A DNA stretch of 64,000 nt from DATJPR01 sp963843525 (GCA_963843525.1 CAWJKM010000003.1:186001-250000); one strand, 5' to 3'; positions 26,886 to 39,884 are shown, counted from the first letter of the stretch. Program-made: numbers and translations. The notes: generated by a model from the sequence alone, not told the origin.

Positions 26886-27723
26886 TTCCTATAGTGCCGA
26901 TCCCGAACAACGCGCTGCCGGAAAACCGCGCGTGATGACAACCAAAAGAGTCCAGCTCATGAAGGGCACGGGCGAAAAAATCGCCATGCTCACCGCTTAC
27001 GATTTCCTCGTGGCGAAGTACCTCGACGAAGTGGGGATCGATGTGATTCTCGTCGGCGACTCTCTCGGCAACGTTGTCCAGGGACACGAAACAACTCTCC
27101 CGGTGACCGTGGACGACATGATCTACCACGCGAAGGCCGTGAAGAGGGCCGTCCGTAATGCCCTGATCGTCGTCGACATGCCGTTCATGTCGTACCAGAC
27201 AAGTGTCGACGACGCAGTCCGGAATTGTGGCCGGCTCATGAAAGAAGTCGGTGTGGGCGCGGTGAAACTGGAGGGGGGAGCGTACCTCGCCGAGATAGTC
27301 CGGCACCTTGTCACCATCGGAATTCCCGTCATGGGGCATCTTGGACTCACCCCCCAATCAATCAACCGGTTCGGGACATACGAAGTCCGGGCGCAGGAAA
27401 CCGATGAGGCGCGACAGCTGATCGACGATGCGCGCATGCTTTCCGAGGCAGGGGTGTTTGCGATCGTTCTCGAGAAGATTCCGGCACCGCTTGCCAAGGA
27501 GGTCACCGAGGCCATTCCCGTGCCCACAATCGGTATCGGAGCAGGTCCTCATTGCGACGGCCAGGTCCTGGTGGTCTATGATATGCTCGGGTTGACCGAA
27601 GAATTCAATCCGCGGTTTCTCCGACGGTACGCGCATCTTGCCGATGATCTGCGGGGTGCGTTTACACGGTATATCGATGACGTGAAAAAGAAAGAGTTCC
27701 CCACCAAAAAGGAAAGTTATTGA
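26878..27723 (+). CDS. panB: 3-methyl-2-oxobutanoate hydroxymethyltransferase
   Basis: A 281-aa TIM-barrel enzyme that forms ketopantoate from alpha-ketoisovalerate and methylene-tetrahydrofolate, the first step to pantothenate and CoA. Family motifs: LTAYDFLVAKYLDE, ILVGDSLGNVVQGH (metal-binding Asp), KLEGG, GHLGLTPQS and the catalytic Glu in IVLEKIP, then TIGIGAGPHCDGQVLV. It overlaps the preceding gene, so the two are co-translated. Confidence 0.96.
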   Translation: MSDSYSADPEQRAAGKPRVMTTKRVQLMKGTGEKIAMLTAYDFLVAKYLDEVGIDVILVGDSLGNVVQGHETTLPVTVDDMIYHAKAVKRAVRNALIVVDMPFMSYQTSVDDAVRNCGRLMKEVGVGAVKLEGGAYLAEIVRHLVTIGIPVMGHLGLTPQSINRFGTYEVRAQETDEARQLIDDARMLSEAGVFAIVLEKIPAPLAKEVTEAIPVPTIGIGAGPHCDGQVLVVYDMLGLTEEFNPRFLRRYAHLADDLRGAFTRYIDDVKKKEFPTKKESY

Positions 27724-27727
27724 CCAG

Positions 27728-27738
27728 AGAGGAGGTGA
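27728..27738 (+). promoter_or_regulatory. Full-length Shine-Dalgarno site
   Basis: AGAGGAGGTGA, complementary over nine bases (AGGAGGTGA) to the 3' end of the 16S rRNA in this window, five bases before ATG 27744. It fixes the start of the next gene and allows strong expression although the gene follows panB without a spacer. Confidence 0.85.
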
Positions 27739-27743
27739 CGTGT

Positions 27744-30008
27744 ATGCCGTCCCATCCAGGTGGACAACGCTTCCTCCCGCGGCGAACAAGTCTGCTTGTC
27801 TCGTTCGTGTGTTCTCTTCTCTTCGCTCTCCCCGTTCATTCGCAGACCATTCTGCTCCCGGAACGATGGCATTTCCGGACCGGAGACGATTCGTCCTTTG
27901 CACTCACCGCTACGAGCGAAGCCGGATGGGGGATGCTCGACGTCCCCGATTGGTGGGAACAGGAAGGGTACGACGGGTACGACGGAGTAGCCTGGTACAG
28001 AGTCCATTTTCAGGTGGCGGACCGGTATGTCGGAAGAGAGATGATCCTTCTCCTCGGGCGGATCGACGATGCCGATGAAACATATCTGAACGGGAAACGC
28101 ATCGGTGGCATGGGGGAATTCCCTCCCCATGCGGTCACTGCCTATAGCGCACAAAGGATCTACACCGTTCCTCCCGGGTTGCTCAAGCGCGACAATGTGC
28201 TCGCGGTCCGCGTCAACGACATGATGGGGCCGGGGGGGATTGTCGCCGGCCCGATCGGACTCTCAACGGTGGAGGACTATAAGCGCGATTTTGAGTCCCC
28301 CTCCGTTCCGCGCCAAACGTGGCACCGGCTGACGACGAGCAACGGATTGATCGCCGCGGTGTATGACGAACGACGGGGATACATTGAATCGGTTCGGCCC
28401 CACATTTTCCAGGCTTATGATTCAGCCCTCTATGTGCGTCCCTTCGTCCGGCGGATCACGCCCGTTCTTCCGGAGCCTCTGACGAACACTTCGTACGACC
28501 GGAATACCCATGTGATAGTCTCGCGTGGAAAGAACCTGGAAGTGACATTTGTGGCCCCGTTTACCACGCGGGAAAAAATCTTCTATGCTGCGGTGACAGG
28601 CCCGATGGCGGAAGTTGCGCAATCCTCCCTTTCGTGGCTCCGGACCGACACCGAGCTCCTGGTGGATTCTCTCGTCGTTCGACAGCCCGGCGGGAGGGTG
28701 CGGAAGTATTTTCTCTTTGGATTTGTCGACTCGCTTCAGCAGGACAAGCGGAGCGTGGAACACGCCAGGCAAAGCCTTCAGGAGAAGCACGGCAATCTCA
28801 TTGAGCGTGAAGTAGCCTTTATGCGGGGTGTCATCGACCATGCGCAGGTTCCTCACGGAATAACACGGAAAGAACGAAACGTTGCGGAACAGTCCATTGC
28901 CGTCCTGAAGATGGCCCAGGTGGGAGAGAATGAAGTTCCCGCGGGCGGACGGGGAGAGATTCTTGCATCCCTGCCGCCCGGGGAATGGAACATCGCGTGG
29001 GTGAGGGACGGTATGTATGCTGTCCGGGCACTGAACAGATTGAGGATGTTTCAGGAGGCCCGCCGGTATCTTCAGTTCATGCTGGACGCTCCTTCCGGTC
29101 AGTACGTCCGCTATGTCTATCGTGACGGCAAGGATTACGGTGTGGGGGTGCCCTATCAGGTCTCCGTATGCAGGTACTTCGGATCAGGCAGGGAAGAATC
29201 GGATTTCAATGATGACGGCCCGAATATTGAACTCGACGGGTTCGGGATGTTCCTTTCATCCTTCGCCGACTATGTGTCGAGGAGCGGTGATACGGCATTC
29301 TTCCGCAGTCATTTCGATCAGGTCTCCCGCAAGGTCGCCGACGCCATCGTCCATTGCATTACACCGGATGGAGTAATCCGGATCGATTCGGGTCCCTGGG
29401 AGAGGCATCTTCCGGGGAAAGTTTTCGCGTACCCGTCCATCACATGCGCAGCCGGCCTGCGTGACTTTGGCGAGCTGTCCCAGCGGTTGGGGAGGAAAGA
29501 AGGGGAGCAGTACCTTCTCGCCCACAGAAGATTGGTGGAGGGAATTCAACGGACCTTCGTCGTGGATGGACGAGTGGTGAAGGGAAATGCAGAAGCCCGG
29601 GACCCGGACAAATACGACTATTTCGACGGGGGTACGATCGAGGCGTTTGCTCTGAAGATTCTTACAGACAGGGATCTGTTCCGGTCGGACCTCGCTGCCT
29701 ATGAGAAAGCTCTCCGGATCGACAGTCCTCACCGGGGATGGGCGCGGATCAACCTTGGAGATGCATACGAAACCGGAGAATGGCTTCTCCTCGACTTGCG
29801 CACCGCGACAACGCTGCAAAGTTTCGGTAACCGGAAGGATGCCCGATGGCTGTTGAATTGGGTTACCGAGCATGCGTCTCTGAACTATAACCTTGTCCCT
29901 GAGCTGCTCAACCGCGTGACCGGCAGATATGACGGTTCAATTCCCATGGTTGGGTTCGGGGCGGGGGCCTATGTGCTGACCCTCTGTGATCTTTACGGGC
30001 AGAAATAA
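27744..30008 (+). CDS. Exported glycoside hydrolase, GH15-like
   Basis: A 754-aa exported protein. A signal peptide (SLLVSFVCSLLFALPVHSQ) is followed by a jelly-roll sugar-binding domain like the N-terminal domain of GH2 enzymes (GVAWYRVHFQV, LLLGRIDDADETYLNGKRIG, NVLAVRVND). The C-terminal ~430 residues look like an (alpha/alpha)6 barrel. There GEWNIAWVRDGMYAVRAL resembles the substrate-site segment of glucoamylase/GH15 enzymes; GGTIEAFALKIL and GSIPMVGFGAGAYVL occur near the end. Substrate is probably an alpha-glucan or similar polysaccharide, but the catalytic acids cannot be assigned surely. The start is set by the strong ribosome site. Confidence 0.7.
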   Translation: MPSHPGGQRFLPRRTSLLVSFVCSLLFALPVHSQTILLPERWHFRTGDDSSFALTATSEAGWGMLDVPDWWEQEGYDGYDGVAWYRVHFQVADRYVGREMILLLGRIDDADETYLNGKRIGGMGEFPPHAVTAYSAQRIYTVPPGLLKRDNVLAVRVNDMMGPGGIVAGPIGLSTVEDYKRDFESPSVPRQTWHRLTTSNGLIAAVYDERRGYIESVRPHIFQAYDSALYVRPFVRRITPVLPEPLTNTSYDRNTHVIVSRGKNLEVTFVAPFTTREKIFYAAVTGPMAEVAQSSLSWLRTDTELLVDSLVVRQPGGRVRKYFLFGFVDSLQQDKRSVEHARQSLQEKHGNLIEREVAFMRGVIDHAQVPHGITRKERNVAEQSIAVLKMAQVGENEVPAGGRGEILASLPPGEWNIAWVRDGMYAVRALNRLRMFQEARRYLQFMLDAPSGQYVRYVYRDGKDYGVGVPYQVSVCRYFGSGREESDFNDDGPNIELDGFGMFLSSFADYVSRSGDTAFFRSHFDQVSRKVADAIVHCITPDGVIRIDSGPWERHLPGKVFAYPSITCAAGLRDFGELSQRLGRKEGEQYLLAHRRLVEGIQRTFVVDGRVVKGNAEARDPDKYDYFDGGTIEAFALKILTDRDLFRSDLAAYEKALRIDSPHRGWARINLGDAYETGEWLLLDLRTATTLQSFGNRKDARWLLNWVTEHASLNYNLVPELLNRVTGRYDGSIPMVGFGAGAYVLTLCDLYGQK

Positions 30009-30058
30009 CGTCGTTGTCGGGCGGTCGTTTTTTTCCAGAACTTGTTGCGCGGAATTCC

Positions 30059-30820
30059 ATGCACATCTTAGTTTCCAACGATGATGGTATTGATGCAAAA
30101 GGCATTTTCGCTCTCACCCAGGAGCTGAAGACGATCGGGAAGGTCACAGTCGTTGCCCCGGACCGTCAACAGAGCGCTGTGGGACACGCCATCACCATGC
30201 AGTACCCTCTCCGAGCAGTGCCGTTTCATAAGAACGGCGAATTCTTTGGTTTCGCCGTCAAGGGAACGCCTGCCGACGCGGTGAAGCTGGCCGTGAAATG
30301 CCTCGTCAAAGAGCCGGTGGATTTGCTGATCTCCGGTATCAATCATGGCTCGAACACGGCGATCAATATTATCTACTCAGGAACGGTTTCGGCCGCGACG
30401 GAAGGGACAATTTTGGGCATTCCTTCCCTTGCCATTTCGCTGACGACATATGAAGAAGCGGATTTCGGAGTGGCCGCACGTTTCGCACGGGAGCTGGCGT
30501 TGATGGTCCGCGAGAATGGATTGCCGCGGGGGACGCTGCTCAATGTGAACGTCCCCGCCGTTCCCGAAGAGCAGATCCGGGGCGTGAAGATCACGAAGCA
30601 GGGCCGGTCATCGTGGAACGACACGTTCGACGTTCGTCGTGACCCGGCAAACCGCGAATATTACTGGCTGACTGGAAAAATGAACATTACGGACACTGAT
30701 CCGGATACCGATCAGGTGGCGATTCGGGAGAACTACATTTCCGTCACCCCGATCCACTACGATCTGACGGACCAGACGATGGTGGATCGGATGAGGTTAT
30801 GGGGGTTGGAGAAATCATGA
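30059..30820 (+). CDS. surE: 5'/3'-nucleotidase SurE
   Basis: A 253-aa survival-protein nucleotidase that dephosphorylates nucleoside monophosphates. The N-terminal MHILVSNDDGIDAKG holds the metal-binding Asp8-Asp9, and GINHGSNTAINIIYSGTVSAATEG is the family signature. ATG at 30059 gives this exact N-terminus. The 3' end overlaps the convergent transposase gene by 6 nt. Confidence 0.96.
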   Translation: MHILVSNDDGIDAKGIFALTQELKTIGKVTVVAPDRQQSAVGHAITMQYPLRAVPFHKNGEFFGFAVKGTPADAVKLAVKCLVKEPVDLLISGINHGSNTAINIIYSGTVSAATEGTILGIPSLAISLTTYEEADFGVAARFARELALMVRENGLPRGTLLNVNVPAVPEEQIRGVKITKQGRSSWNDTFDVRRDPANREYYWLTGKMNITDTDPDTDQVAIRENYISVTPIHYDLTDQTMVDRMRLWGLEKS

Positions 30821-31426
30821 TGAGTGAGGCCAACCGCAGGGAGGTGGCGTTTCTCCAAGGATGAACTTCCTGGCGGAATTCGGCATCGAAGGATCGTATT
30901 CGTTCATGAATCGCAGGTACTGAGACGGTCCCCCCACGAGGTCCAGAATCGGGGTGCAATCGACGAATCCTGTTGTCTCGCTCGAGACGTAGTTTCGCCC
31001 GCTGGAGAAGTCCCATTCAAGGGGGTTCTTCACCAGTCCCGCTTTCACCGGGTTGCAATGGACATAGTGGGAGAGTCTGAGTAGTGAGGGAGGATCCTTG
31101 ACCCGGGCCATTTTGAAGCGGCTGCCGAACAGGTGGCCTGTCCGTGTTCTCCTGCTGTTTATGGCTTTCGCGTACCCCTCGCAGAGGGCCTTCATGTATC
31201 GCGAAATTTCGTACGGCTGTTTTTGTCGGAGCACGAGATGGAAGTGATTCGGGAGGAGGCAGTACGAGAGCAACGCCACGGCGCATAGCTCCAGCGACTC
31301 GCACATGCGGGCGGTGAAGTATTGATAGTCCTCCGCACGGAAAAAGATTGTCTGGCGGTCGACGCCCCGGTTATAGACATGGAAATCACAATCAGTGCTC
31401 TGGAGATGCTTGGATTTTCTGGACAT
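30815..31426 (-). CDS. REP-associated tyrosine transposase (RAYT, Y1 family)
   Basis: A 203-aa single-copy Y1-type (IS200/HUH) transposase-like protein. The metal-binding HUH is HFH (61-63) in LLPNHFHLVL, with the catalytic Tyr probably Tyr77 (ISRYMKAL). HYVHCNPVKAGLV is typical of the RAYT branch (Y1_Tnp, PF01797). RAYTs lack IS ends and act on small palindromes. Two palindromes lie 64 and 100 nt upstream (31490-31541). The element may still be active: no stop or frameshift is seen. Confidence 0.88.
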   Translation of the reverse strand: MSRKSKHLQSTDCDFHVYNRGVDRQTIFFRAEDYQYFTARMCESLELCAVALLSYCLLPNHFHLVLRQKQPYEISRYMKALCEGYAKAINSRRTRTGHLFGSRFKMARVKDPPSLLRLSHYVHCNPVKAGLVKNPLEWDFSSGRNYVSSETTGFVDCTPILDLVGGPSQYLRFMNEYDPSMPNSARKFILGETPPPCGWPHSS

Positions 31427-31489
31427 TGAGTTCCTCGATGCGTATGGGCTCTATCGTAATACGGTCCAGAGGCGAGTTTTCCGAAGTGA

Positions 31490-31541
31490 GTCTGTTACGT
31501 TACAGACATTTTTTTCGTGCGGGGCCTGTTACGTAACAGAC
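31490..31541. repeat. Pair of GTCTGTTACGTAACAGAC-like palindromes
   Basis: Copy 1 at 31490-31507 is an 18-bp near-perfect inverted repeat. Copy 2 contains the perfect 14-bp palindrome CTGTTACGTAACAG (31526-31539) and extends to GAC at 31541. Centres are about 34 bp apart, between the divergent RAYT and DinB-like genes. Either targets of the RAYT or a repressor operator. Confidence 0.8.
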
Positions 31542-31594
31542 TCGTTTTGCCAGCCCGTTGCACAACTTCGCCACTTTTTCGCGAGGAGCCTTCC

Positions 31595-32083
31595 ATGCAC
31601 TCAGAAATCGCCCTCCTGCTCGAATCTCTCGATCGGGCATATAACCTCACCTCCTGGCATGGACCAAATCTGCGCGGGTCACTGAAAGGAGTCACTGCTC
31701 AACTCGCCTCGCAACGGCCTTCCCCGGGGAGACATAACGTCTGGGAAGTCGCCATCCATTGTGCCTACTGGAAATACATCGTTCGCCGCCGAATCTTGGG
31801 TGAACCCAGGGGAAGTTTTCCGCTGAAAGGATCCAATTGGTTCATCCGGCCCGCGGGGAAGAGCGTGAATGAAAAGATATGGAAGGACGACCTGAAACTA
31901 CTCGAGGAAGTTCACCGGAGTCTCCGCGAAGCGATCGCATCCTGTGATGCCCAGACGCTGGAGGACATCCCCAGGGGAAGCCGCCGGTCCACAAAAGTAA
32001 TGGTCATGGGTATCGCGGCGCACGATCTTTATCATGCAGGACAGATACAGTTGTTGAAAAAGCTCGTGAAGAGTAAGCAGTAG
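31595..32083 (+). CDS. DinB/YfiT-fold putative metal-dependent protein
   Basis: A 162-aa four-helix-bundle protein of the DinB_2 type. His residues in HNVWEVAIHCAYW and AAHDLYHAGQI could form the three-His metal site, as in DinB/bacillithiol transferase-like proteins. GAGGAG lies about 7 nt before ATG 31595. The stop TAG (32081-32083) is the last three bases of the first GCAGTAG heptamer of a repeat array, and the last residues (KSKQ) are partly encoded by the array. Activity unknown; thiol transfer or detoxification is typical of the fold. Confidence 0.75.
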   Translation: MHSEIALLLESLDRAYNLTSWHGPNLRGSLKGVTAQLASQRPSPGRHNVWEVAIHCAYWKYIVRRRILGEPRGSFPLKGSNWFIRPAGKSVNEKIWKDDLKLLEEVHRSLREAIASCDAQTLEDIPRGSRRSTKVMVMGIAAHDLYHAGQIQLLKKLVKSKQ

Positions 32084-32118
32084 GCAGTATGCAGTAGACA
32101 GAAAGCAGTAGGCAGATA
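32077..32118. repeat. GCAGTAG-type heptamer array
   Basis: Six units of 7 nt (GCAGTAG, GCAGTAT, GCAGTAG, ACAGAAA, GCAGTAG, GCAGATA) starting inside the DinB-like gene and providing its stop codon. Related to the array at 25081. Confidence 0.85.
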
Positions 32119-32130
32119 CCACTGGCGGTT

Positions 32131-32200
32131 GATGTTGCGTCTCAGAGTCTCCGCGTCTCTCAGTCCCCCCTTCCCCCCTTCCCCCCTTCTCCCTTCCCCT
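32131..32200. repeat. GA-rich octamer array, inverse orientation
   Basis: Pyrimidine-rich on the + strand with an 8-nt period (GTCTCAGA, GTCTCCGC, GTCTCTCA, GTCCCCCC, then TTCCCCCC twice). On the - strand the units read GAnnnnGA as at 11206-11335. It ends at the stop codon of the gamma-glutamyltransferase gene and fills the convergent spacer. Confidence 0.75.
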
Positions 32201-33967
32201 TCACTCCCCCCGCGCGCTTCCTCCCGACCGCGGATCAGCCATTCCCCACCACAAGCCATCGGCCCTCAAGATCGAAGGAGCTACGCCGACGTGCGAAGTC
32301 TCTTTCACGTTGTACCCCATTTGCTTCAGACTGTCGAGGCAGCCAGGAGAGAACCCGTGATCTTCGAAGTAGAGTGTGTCCGGGAAATCCTGGTGATGAA
32401 TGCGCGGGGCATTCACGGCGGCAGCGATGTCGAAATGATAGTCCAGGACATTGGAGATTACCTGGAATACTGCAGAGATAATTCTAGGGCCTCCGCTCGC
32501 GCCGGTAACAAGAAGCGGCCGTCCGTCGTCCCCCAGAACGATCGTCGGCGTCATCGACGAAGCCATCCGTTTCCCGGGGGCGATGGCGTTGACCTCACCC
32601 TGTACAAGCCCGAAGACATTCGGGGTTCCGGGTTTGGAGGCGAAATCGTCCATCTCATCATTCAAGAGAAATCCGGCGCCGGCGACGGTGACTGCGGAGC
32701 CGTAGAGAAGGTTAAGGGTCGTGGTGAGAGCCACGGCATTGCCCTCCTTGTCGACAACAGAAAGGTGCGTCGTGTGGACTCCCTCGTGCATGGGGGTGAT
32801 TTCCGCGGGGGCGGTCGCCCGCGCAGGCGAGATTGTCGATCGGAGATGCGCTGCATAGGATTGAGAGAGCAGAGAATCCTGCGGAACATGAACGAAGTCC
32901 GGATCAGCGAGTAGATCATTGCGGTTGACAAATGCCCGTCGCATTGACTCAACAAGGAGATGGAGCGAAAGGGGGGAGTGCCAGGGTTTGTGGCCGAGAT
33001 CGAATCCGCCGAGGATGTTCCCTATCAGTGCGAGCGTGATTCCTCCGGAGGAGGGTGGAGGCATCGTCACGATTTGGTGCGCGCGATAGGTAAATGTGAT
33101 CGGCGTGCGCCACACCGCTCTGTAGCGCGCAAGATCATTCTTAGTCACCAGCCCGCCGGTCTCGATCATAGAACTTGCGATGCTGTCGGCTGTCACGCCG
33201 GCGTAGAATCCGGCAGGTCCCTGTTCTGCTATCCTCCTGAGAACCTGGGCGAGATCGGGATTGCTCCAGCGCGTTCCCTCCCGGAGTGGAACGCCTCCTG
33301 GGAGGAAGAGCATTCTCGATGCCGCATACCGGCTCAGCCGTGCGGAGTCCTCACGAACAGTCAGGAAGAAACGCTTGTCGACGATGAACCCCAGTTCGGC
33401 GAGGCGGATGGCGGGAGCGAGGAGTTGCGGCCAGGGGAGCGTTCCGTATCGCGCATGAGCTTCCCACAGACCTGCGACGCTGCCTGGAACACCGACAGAG
33501 AGCGGACCGGTGATCGACTTCCCGGTCAGGTTTCCCAGTGAATCCAGAAACATATCATGTGTTGCACGTGCCGGGGCGGTTTCCCGGAAATCGAGTGTGG
33601 CGGTGGTTCCATCGGCGAAGTGTGCGACGAGGAATCCGCCGCCGCCGATGTTGCCTGCGGCGGGGAAAACGACCGCGAGGGCGAATGCCGTTGCGACGGC
33701 GGCATCAACGGCATTTCCTCCCTCGCGGAGGATCTGACAGCCGACATCGGTGGCCAGCGAGTCGTCGCACGCAACCATCCCGGAACGAGACGAGGCGGTC
33801 GTCGTGGCCGGGCGGTAGGGCCATGCGGCAGGGAATGAAGGCTGTTGTGCAGAGTTGTCCGCCGGAGCGTGAAGTTCGGACTGGGCGATTCCACGAAGCG
33901 GTGTGGCGACGAGTGCGAGACAGATGGAAAGTGTAGCGACGCGTGCCGTTCGAAGGGGAAAGCGCAT
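32201..33967 (-). CDS. ggt: Gamma-glutamyltransferase
   Basis: A 588-aa periplasmic Ntn-hydrolase that cleaves gamma-glutamyl bonds (glutathione salvage). Signal peptide at 1-28 (RVATLSICLALVATPLRGIAQ). The large-subunit segment includes GGNAVDAAVATAFALAVV and GGGGFLVAHF. The precursor should cut itself before Thr399 in HTTHLSVVDKEGNAVA, leaving the small subunit with GFLLNDEMDDF and PPPSSGG-type substrate loops. ATG 33967 has AAAGGAG about 9 nt upstream. The last residues (GGSARGE) are encoded beside the octamer array. Confidence 0.93.
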   Translation of the reverse strand: MRFPLRTARVATLSICLALVATPLRGIAQSELHAPADNSAQQPSFPAAWPYRPATTTASSRSGMVACDDSLATDVGCQILREGGNAVDAAVATAFALAVVFPAAGNIGGGGFLVAHFADGTTATLDFRETAPARATHDMFLDSLGNLTGKSITGPLSVGVPGSVAGLWEAHARYGTLPWPQLLAPAIRLAELGFIVDKRFFLTVREDSARLSRYAASRMLFLPGGVPLREGTRWSNPDLAQVLRRIAEQGPAGFYAGVTADSIASSMIETGGLVTKNDLARYRAVWRTPITFTYRAHQIVTMPPPSSGGITLALIGNILGGFDLGHKPWHSPLSLHLLVESMRRAFVNRNDLLADPDFVHVPQDSLLSQSYAAHLRSTISPARATAPAEITPMHEGVHTTHLSVVDKEGNAVALTTTLNLLYGSAVTVAGAGFLLNDEMDDFASKPGTPNVFGLVQGEVNAIAPGKRMASSMTPTIVLGDDGRPLLVTGASGGPRIISAVFQVISNVLDYHFDIAAAVNAPRIHHQDFPDTLYFEDHGFSPGCLDSLKQMGYNVKETSHVGVAPSILRADGLWWGMADPRSGGSARGE

Positions 33968-33997
33968 CGGGAAGCTCCTTTCATCGGCAGAGAGAAC

Positions 33998-34026
33998 AAA
34001 ATACCGTGTCGCCGGGAGAGGTGCAA
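33998..34026 (-). promoter_or_regulatory. Promoter of the gamma-glutamyltransferase gene
   Basis: On the - strand TTGCAC (34026-34021), 17-nt spacer, TATTTT (34003-33998), giving a ~25-nt leader that just includes AAAGGAG before ATG 33967. Confidence 0.5.
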
Positions 34027-34151
34027 GGAGTTCAATGGCTTGCGGAGTGGAGAGTGAGGGGGGGATTGAAAGGGGGGACAGGCAACGGATTGCAGAGGGG
34101 ATTGATTTTACAGTGAATTCTTCATGACCGGTATTTTCTTCACGGAGGATG

Positions 34152-34180
34152 TTGACATTAAAACTCCGGACTGCTATATT
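34152..34180 (+). promoter_or_regulatory. rRNA operon promoter P1
   Basis: TTGACA (34152-34157), 17 nt, TATATT (34175-34180). It is 92 bp upstream of a second promoter of the same form. Confidence 0.8.
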
Positions 34181-34243
34181 GTTAATCCTGCTTTGAGACT
34201 GCAGTTTTCCTGCTGAAAAGTTCAAGAAAGTCTCTCCGAGGTC

Positions 34244-34272
34244 TTGACTTCGGCGTAAAGTGTAGGTATATT
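34244..34272 (+). promoter_or_regulatory. rRNA operon promoter P2
   Basis: TTGACT (34244-34249), 17 nt, TATATT (34267-34272). A GC-rich GAGCCCGC follows at the expected start of transcription, as in stringently controlled promoters. Confidence 0.75.
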
Positions 34273-34314
34273 AAGAGCCCGCTTCGAAATGGAGCGGCAG
34301 CCTGTAAAGGCGAA

Positions 34315-34327
34315 TGTTCTTTGAAAA
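34315..34327 (+). promoter_or_regulatory. boxA-like antitermination element, 16S leader
   Basis: TGTTCTTTGAAAA, resembling the Nus-factor boxA. The first ten bases recur unchanged before the 23S gene at 36441-36450, directly before the processing stem in both cases. Confidence 0.6.
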
Positions 34328-34329
34328 GT

Positions 34330-34366
34330 AGTGTGCATAGCCATAGTCAACTCTGAGCGAGTTGTC
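34330..34366 (+). other. 5' arm of the pre-16S processing stem
   Basis: GTGTGCATAGCCATAGT...CTCTGAGCGAGTTGTC is complementary, with a few wobbles and gaps, to 36021-36061 downstream of 16S (GACGACGACTCG...TTATGCACACA). The paired arms enclose the 16S rRNA and should be the RNase III site. Confidence 0.7.
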
Positions 34367-34446
34367 AACCTGGCAATCCCTCTTTGCAAGAGCGATCTTG
34401 TGAAGGGTGAAATGCCACTCATCAGACTCAACATTGTAATAAACTT

Positions 34447-35983
<1,537 letters not shown>

Positions 35984-36068
35984 TGGAGTCCTCTTCCGGG
36001 TGACCGGAAGGACTGCATGAGACGACGACTCGTTAAGAGTGCCACTGTGGTTATGCACACACTTTATA

Positions 36069-36166
36069 ATTTTAGTATTTTAGATTCTAGAATTTAGATT
36101 GAGAAATTGAGGTCCTTCGGGGCTTTGAAATCCAAAATCTAAAATCTAAATTCTAAAATCTAAAAT
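36069..36166. repeat. AT-rich heptamer arrays in 16S-tRNA spacer
   Basis: Two blocks of 7-nt units, ATTTTAG/GATTCTA/GAATTTA at 36069-36100 and AAATCTA/AATTCTA at 36135-36166, are inverted relative to each other around ~34 nt and could form a long hairpin in the precursor RNA. Confidence 0.75.
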
Positions 36167-36172
36167 GTCGAT

Positions 36173-36246
<74 letters not shown>

Positions 36247-36284
36247 CTCCAGGTTGTGCAGGGTCCACGACGACCCCAAGCGAA

Positions 36285-36312
36285 TTCTGAATTCAGAAAT
36301 CTGATATCAGAT
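36285..36312. repeat. Two abutting 14-bp palindromes between tRNA genes
   Basis: TTCTGAATTCAGAA (36285-36298) and ATCTGATATCAGAT (36299-36312) are each perfect palindromes made of two 7-nt halves, so the spacer again has a 7-nt unit. Confidence 0.8.
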
Positions 36313-36319
36313 ATCGTTG

Positions 36320-36392
36320 GGGGCTATAGCTCAATTGGGAGAGCGCCTGGTTTGCAACCAGGAGGTTACCGGTTCGATCCCGGTTAGCTCCA
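36320..36392 (+). tRNA. tRNA-Ala (TGC)
   Basis: 73 nt with acceptor GGGGCTA/TAGCTCC (one G-U pair), D-loop AGCTCAATTGGGAGAGC, anticodon TGC in TTTGCAA and T-loop GTTCGATCC. CCA not encoded. Confidence 0.97.
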
Positions 36393-36396
36393 CAAC

Positions 36397-36438
36397 CGAT
36401 TGACAATAGTCGATAGTCTATTGACGATTGACTCTCGG
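36397..36438. repeat. CGATTGA-type heptamer array before 23S
   Basis: Six units of 7 nt (CGATTGA, CAATAGT, CGATAGT, CTATTGA, CGATTGA, CTCTCGG); the middle units form the hairpin CAATAG/CTATTG. A third sequence family with the same period in the same spacer. Confidence 0.7.
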
Positions 36439-36440
36439 TT

Positions 36441-36450
36441 TGTTCTTTGA
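36441..36450 (+). promoter_or_regulatory. boxA-like element, 23S leader
   Basis: TGTTCTTTGA, identical to the first ten bases of the element in front of the 16S processing stem. Confidence 0.6.
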
Positions 36451-36536
36451 CAATTAGGATGAGCGTTGATGGTGTCGGCGCCAGTAGTGGGTTCCGCGCA
36501 AAGCGGAGTCGCACAAACGCGTTGTCATCACACGCT

Positions 36537-36584
36537 GAGATCACAGAGGTAATTTGTAGATGTCCGTATTCTTATTGATGCACC
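36537..36584 (+). other. 5' arm of the pre-23S processing stem
   Basis: GAGATCACAG (36537-36546) pairs exactly with CTGTGATCTC (39723-39732), and CTTATTGATGCACC (36571-36584) with GGTGCATCAATAAG (39697-39710). Weaker pairing outside (ATGAGCGTTG with 39738-39746) extends the stem that closes off the 23S rRNA. Confidence 0.85.
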
Positions 36585-36615
36585 TGGATACACATCGGAG
36601 TCAATAAGGATTTTT

Positions 36616-39671
<3,056 letters not shown>

Positions 39672-39696
39672 ATAATTTTTATTGACACCGATGCCC

Positions 39697-39732
39697 GGTG
39701 CATCAATAAGCGTACGGATGTGCTGTGATCTC
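39697..39732 (+). other. 3' arm of the pre-23S processing stem
   Basis: Complement of 36537-36584 (see that entry). Together with the 16S arms it shows that the operon is one transcript cut by RNase III. Confidence 0.8.
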
Positions 39733-39759
39733 CTGCAGCGCTCATTCTGATTTGTAATT

Positions 39760-39876
39760 TCTGGTGATAATAGCGAGGGTGTTACACCCGATCCCATTCC
39801 GAACTCGGCAGTTAAGCCCCTCAGCGCCGATGGTACTGCTCGTGCGAACGTGTGGAAGAGTAGGTCGTCGCCAGAT
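39760..39876 (+). rRNA. rrf: 5S ribosomal RNA
   Basis: About 117 nt. The 5' TCTGGTGA pairs with the 3' TCGCCAGA. The loop segments CCCGATCCCATTCCGAACTCGG and GGTACTGC are typical of 5S. Confidence 0.95.
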
Positions 39877-39884
39877 TTTATTTC

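Noticed and set aside
30815..31426. Full IS200/IS605 insertion sequence
   Set aside because: No accessory tnpB and no hairpin ends flanking the gene; the sequence type fits a single RAYT gene instead.
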